Below are positions 6,150 through 9,536 of a DNA stretch of 9,536 nt, piece after piece. A program made the position numbers and the translations under genes. Location: positions 1 to 9,536 of the forward strand of contig DATGLE010000174.1 of the NCBI GenBank assembly GCA_035294325.1. Direction: 5' to 3'. The DNA comes from DATGLE01 sp035294325 (GTDB taxonomy: Bacteria > Chloroflexota > Ktedonobacteria > Ktedonobacterales > Ktedonobacteraceae). Within the stretch, counting starts at the first letter, position 1, and each line of letters opens with the position of its first letter. Under the pieces are notes generated by a model. That model saw nothing but the letters and a program-made list of their open reading frames with translations, was not told where the DNA came from and did not search any database.

Positions 6150-9100
6150 AGATAGCCCATCTGCCCGGCCAGCGGCAGCGTCTGCCGCAGCAGTTCCCGG
6201 GCCTCATCACAGCGCCCGGCGTCCCATTCCTGCAAAGCTGCTTCAAGTCGCGCCTTTACCTCACCGGCGGGTGGCTGCTGAGAGGGGTCGAGCAGCGCGC
6301 GTACATAGTTTATGGCTTCGGCGATCTTTCCTTGCGTGAGCAGAACGCCGATGAGCGGCCACAGTCCTACCCAGAGCGGCGTGTTGCCACGCCGCTCCTC
6401 TATCGACGCGCGGGCACAGGACTCGGCTTCGATCAGATCGCCATCGCGCCAGGCCACCCAGGCCCGATGGCCGGTAAGGATAGTATTCTTCCCGGCCTGC
6501 GGCCTTGCCTGGGCGCGCGCAATGATATTGCGTACCTGCTCCACCTGCCCGCGCCGGCGATAGACGAATGGCAGATAGGTCAGACAGCGCGCCTGTATCG
6601 CGGCACTGCCTCCTCGTTCCCCAAATTGGAGCGCGGTAAGCAGTTCCTTCTCCGCTTCATCAAGCTGGCCTGCGCCCAGAAGGCTGATGCCAAGTCCCAT
6701 GTGCGAGAATGCCTGCGCGGCCCTATCTCCAGTTTGTTCAAAGATAGCGAGCGCGGCTCGACAATATGAGATGGTCTGTTCCGAGGTCACATGCCGGTCC
6801 CGCACGGTATCACGAGCGGACATTGCCAGTAAGAAGTAGCCGCGTTGATTGGGCGTGCCATGCTGCTCTACGATATCCCGTGCCCTCTCGATGACCTTTG
6901 TCATCTCATCTACAGACATACGCAGGGGCAGCAATTGATCGATCTGGAGCTGTATCCACTCCTGGAACCAGGCTGCACTTGATTTGTCCTCCGCCTGTTC
7001 CAGAATGCGTTCAGCCGCCTGAAAAGATTCGCGGGCACTGACGTGGGAGGTGTCCTCGGGATTATCAGAGCCGAATTGCCAGGTACTTGCGATATTGCGG
7101 TGCAGGCGCGCCTGCCAGATGGATTCCCGCGGTGGTATCCAGGCAAGGGCTTGCTGATAGCTCTGTCGCGCGTCGGACTGGCGTCCCATCAATGAGTAGA
7201 CGCTGCCCAGGCCGGCGTAGAGCGCGGCCGCGTCCTCCCACCCATGCTCTCGACGGACATATCCTGGCACGCCAGCTTCAAGCAGCGCAATCGCGCGCTG
7301 GAAGGCGCCGATAGCCTCGGCGTTGGCATAGACGCGCATGGCCGTCTCACCGGCGCGCCGGTAGCAGGGGATAGCCCGCCCCGGTAGTCCGGCGCGCTCA
7401 TAGTGTGCGGCAATCTGACCGCTCATGCTATCCAGGCTCTGCCCACCGGGCGGGTTCGCGGCATATATGGCCTCGAATGCCTGCGCCACGCGCCGGTGGA
7501 GGAGGCGCCGGTGCGCGGAACTGAGTGCGGTATATGCGTGTTCGCGCAACTTATCGTGGCTGAAATCATAACTGTCCCCCTGCTCACGCACGATGCGCCG
7601 CCGCCACAGTTCGTCCAGCCCATGCACCACGCCATCTTCGTTCTCTTCACAGGCGTGAGCCAGCACATCGAACGTAAACTCGCGCCCGATGACGGCTGCC
7701 ACGTTCGCCACCTCGCGGGCAGTCGCGGAGAGTTGCGCGAAGCGGGCGGCGAGAACGGTCTGCACCGTTGGAGGCAGCTTCGAGTCGGATTGTGTGAGCA
7801 GGAGCAGAGAACGGCCTGCGCTCTGTCCGATAGCATTGGCGCCTTGTTGGAGCATTGTCCCTGCCCGCACCATCTCGACCACGAACAGGGGATTGCCCTC
7901 CGTCTCATGATACAGGGTACGGGCTGTGGCCGCATCGAAGTGCCGGCCGGCAACCTGCTCCGCCAGTGTGGTCGTCTCGGCAGTCGAGAGCGGGCCGAGT
8001 GGGATCTCCGTCACCAGACCATCGCGTTGCAGCGCTCCAAGCAGCGCGACCAGGGGATGATCGGGAAGCGCCTCCTCTGATCGAACCGTGCCCACGAGGA
8101 GTAAAGCAGCCCCCGGCGCGAAGCGGAGGAGGTAGTGCAGCCATTCCAGCGTCTCGTTGTCGCACCATTGCAGATCATCCAGCAGGAGCAGCAGCGGTTG
8201 ACCGCCATCCAGCAGGGCATGCGCCAGCGCCTCTTTAAGGCTCTGGCGCTGCCATTCCTCCCTGATGGGAACTGGAGGCGTGAGGCCGGGACGCTTTGTG
8301 AGCAGTCCGGGCATGAGACGGGCTATCTCGGTCAGCCAGGGGTTATCGAGCGTTGCCAGGTTTGGCCGAATGCTATCGGAGCCGAGCCAGGCGATCACCG
8401 GGGCATACGCCGCTCGCCCTTCGGTGGCATAGCAGCGCGCCAGCGCGGTCTTGATGCCCTGCCTGCTCACCCATGCCTCCATCTCCTCCGCCAGTCGCGT
8501 TTTGCCGATGCCAGCCTCACCAGAGAGGATCACTATATGGGGATGGCCGTCCTGCGCTCTGTGCCATGCGGCTTGCAGGCGCGCCCATTCCTGCATACGC
8601 CCGATCAGTGGCGCTCCACTGCCTCGTGAGGCGGCCTGAGGCGGCGCAATGGAGGTGTCTACCTGCATAAGCGCCTCGTAGACCTGGCGAGTTGCTTTGC
8701 CCGGTTCTATCCCCAGTTCACGCTCCAGCGTCGTGGCACAGTTGTGGTAGACGCGCAGCGCCGCCGCCCGATCCCCGTGCAGGGCGTATAGCCGCATGAG
8801 GCTGCGGTAGGCGGCTTCCTGCAATGGATCGCTGCGCAGCAGCCTCTGCGCCGCGCTGATCGCCCCGGCGTAATCACGCTCCTGCTCCAGCCGGGCGATC
8901 AGTTGCTCCGCGGCATGGACGAATAACTGGTGCAGGCGATCCCGCTCAGGCAAAATCCACTCGTCGTAACAATTGGGCAAAAGGTCGCCGCGATACAGGC
9001 GTAGGGCCTGTTCCAATGCCAGGCGCTGCGCGGCTGTATCCTGAATATGCCTGGCCTGCTCCGCGCGGACCAGCGCCTGCTCAAACTCCAGCACGTCGAG

Positions 9101-9409
9101 TGTCCAGGGAGCCGCTGTAACCGCCTGCCATTGCAGACTGCGGTTGTCCGCGTGTAGAAAACTATCTGCCTCTGGCAGGGACTGTCGCAACTGGTAGAGC
9201 AGCTTACGCAGATTAGTATGCGCCTGGGCCTCGGTAGAATCGGGCCAGAGGAGAAATGCAATATGTGACCGATCCTGAGGCGCGTCCCTATGCAGCAAAA
9301 GGTAAGCGATCAATGATTGTAAACGGGGAACGATGACCGTCGTGACAGGTTTGTCACCGGCCAGCAACATGAAGTCGCCAAGCAGATGGATACGGAGGGT
9401 TGGCGTCAC
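6146..9409 (-). CDS. SARP/AfsR-like regulator: winged helix, BTAD, AAA ATPase, TPR
   Basis: The 1087-residue protein has the layout of large SARP or MalT/STAND-type regulators. Residues 1-95 form an OmpR-like winged helix with HTNLRKLLYQLRQSL (64-78) as likely DNA-recognition part. A bacterial transcriptional activation domain (BTAD) follows to about 250 (YRGDLLP near 139-145, ELGIEPG 231-237). An AAA_16-type ATPase module comes next, with Walker A GEAGIGKT (297-304), Walker B LLLLLDD (406-412) and EGNPLFV (504-510). A helical region follows, then TPR-like repeats from about 650 to the end, probably the signal- or partner-sensing part. It likely activates transcription after ATP-dependent switching; ligand and target genes are unknown. 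The start is GTG, read from the complement of 9407-9409, with GAGGGAG eight bases upstream. No biosynthetic cluster is in view, so a link to secondary metabolism is not supported. Confidence 0.94.
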   Translation of the reverse strand: MTPTLRIHLLGDFMLLAGDKPVTTVIVPRLQSLIAYLLLHRDAPQDRSHIAFLLWPDSTEAQAHTNLRKLLYQLRQSLPEADSFLHADNRSLQWQAVTAAPWTLDVLEFEQALVRAEQARHIQDTAAQRLALEQALRLYRGDLLPNCYDEWILPERDRLHQLFVHAAEQLIARLEQERDYAGAISAAQRLLRSDPLQEAAYRSLMRLYALHGDRAAALRVYHNCATTLERELGIEPGKATRQVYEALMQVDTSIAPPQAASRGSGAPLIGRMQEWARLQAAWHRAQDGHPHIVILSGEAGIGKTRLAEEMEAWVSRQGIKTALARCYATEGRAAYAPVIAWLGSDSIRPNLATLDNPWLTEIARLMPGLLTKRPGLTPPVPIREEWQRQSLKEALAHALLDGGQPLLLLLDDLQWCDNETLEWLHYLLRFAPGAALLLVGTVRSEEALPDHPLVALLGALQRDGLVTEIPLGPLSTAETTTLAEQVAGRHFDAATARTLYHETEGNPLFVVEMVRAGTMLQQGANAIGQSAGRSLLLLTQSDSKLPPTVQTVLAARFAQLSATAREVANVAAVIGREFTFDVLAHACEENEDGVVHGLDELWRRRIVREQGDSYDFSHDKLREHAYTALSSAHRRLLHRRVAQAFEAIYAANPPGGQSLDSMSGQIAAHYERAGLPGRAIPCYRRAGETAMRVYANAEAIGAFQRAIALLEAGVPGYVRREHGWEDAAALYAGLGSVYSLMGRQSDARQSYQQALAWIPPRESIWQARLHRNIASTWQFGSDNPEDTSHVSARESFQAAERILEQAEDKSSAAWFQEWIQLQIDQLLPLRMSVDEMTKVIERARDIVEQHGTPNQRGYFLLAMSARDTVRDRHVTSEQTISYCRAALAIFEQTGDRAAQAFSHMGLGISLLGAGQLDEAEKELLTALQFGERGGSAAIQARCLTYLPFVYRRRGQVEQVRNIIARAQARPQAGKNTILTGHRAWVAWRDGDLIEAESCARASIEERRGNTPLWVGLWPLIGVLLTQGKIAEAINYVRALLDPSQQPPAGEVKARLEAALQEWDAGRCDEARELLRQTLPLAGQMGYL

Positions 9410-9447
9410 CGGGAATACTCCCTCAAATATATGCCTGTAGTTGCCCT

Positions 9448-9476
9448 ATTCTATCATATCCTCCGGGCTTCGAAAA
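9448..9476 (-). promoter_or_regulatory. Weak promoter candidate for the SARP-like regulator
   Basis: On the minus strand TTTTCG (9471-9476) and TAGAAT (9448-9453) are 17 bases apart, about 39 bases upstream of the GTG start. TATGAT (9453-9458) is an overlapping alternative -10. The local AT-rich stretch supports a promoter here, but the -35 match is poor. Confidence 0.28.
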
Positions 9477-9499
9477 CCTTGTTCAGTCCTGCCGGTTCA

Positions 9500-9534
9500 G
9501 AGGATTACAATATATTCTTCCGTCGAGGGTTACA
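9500..9534 (-). repeat. Near-identical 10-bp direct repeats upstream of the regulator
   Basis: On the minus strand TGTAACCCTC (9525-9534) and TGTAATCCTC (9500-9509) differ at one base and start 25 bp apart. They lie about 90-125 bases upstream of the regulator's start and upstream of the candidate promoter. They could be an activator or autoregulatory site, though 25 bp is not the 11- or 22-bp period usual for SARP boxes. Confidence 0.3.
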
Positions 9535-9536
9535 GA

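Noticed and set aside
7403..8080. 225-codon plus-strand frame inside the regulator gene
   Set aside because: It is antisense to the ATPase and helical region of the regulator, which has intact Walker motifs, and lacks a ribosome binding site or known fold.

Overview
The window looks like chromosomal DNA from a GC-rich, soil-type bacterium. The best guess is a Ktedonobacteria-like member of the Chloroflexota, with an actinobacterium as the alternative. The guess rests on gene style, not on a marker gene: a giant SARP-type (winged helix/BTAD/ATPase/TPR) regulator, a membrane GAF-SpoIIE phosphatase, a membrane protein with a cupredoxin tail, a short protein of the 'HLFTVRVWQEEL...EWRGRVQ' type, and a palindromic repeat of the TGTCATCCTGAG class between genes. 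No rRNA, tRNA, CRISPR array, transposase or phage gene is visible.

Region 1 (59-2068, + strand) is a tight three-gene redox operon. It encodes a small single-pass membrane protein with a Ser/Asn-rich outer tail, an ApbE-type FAD:protein FMN transferase, and a five-helix ferric-reductase-like b-type cytochrome. The last two genes overlap by 4 bases at GTGA. ApbE attaches FMN covalently to a partner protein, and the cytochrome carries two His pairs for two b hemes. The module therefore probably moves electrons across or along the membrane through a flavoprotein. No flavinylation target motif is visible here, so the partner is probably encoded to the left of the window. The operon ends in a 29-bp perfect hairpin that works as a bidirectional terminator, shared with the convergent gene on its right.

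Region 2 (2141-4224) holds a leftward six-helix membrane protein of unknown function, a 324-base divergent intergenic region, and a rightward two-gene operon. That operon encodes an 87-residue conserved-looking protein and, overlapping it at ATGA, a membrane protein with five helices and a C-terminal blue-copper domain carrying a full ligand set (His, Cys, His, Met).

Region 3 (4225-9536) starts with an interrupted palindromic intergenic repeat. A membrane-bound GAF-SpoIIE phosphatase follows (+ strand), then a 1087-residue SARP-like ATPase regulator on the opposite strand. The two converge and their stop codons overlap by 4 bases. The right end holds the upstream region of the big regulator, with a weak promoter candidate and a pair of near-identical 10-bp direct repeats.

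Overall the window combines two small membrane redox modules (flavin/heme and copper) with two signalling proteins. I see no clear sign of a new defence or mobile system. The least explained parts are the flavin/heme operon with its missing substrate, the coupled small-protein/cupredoxin pair, and the repeats in the intergenic regions.
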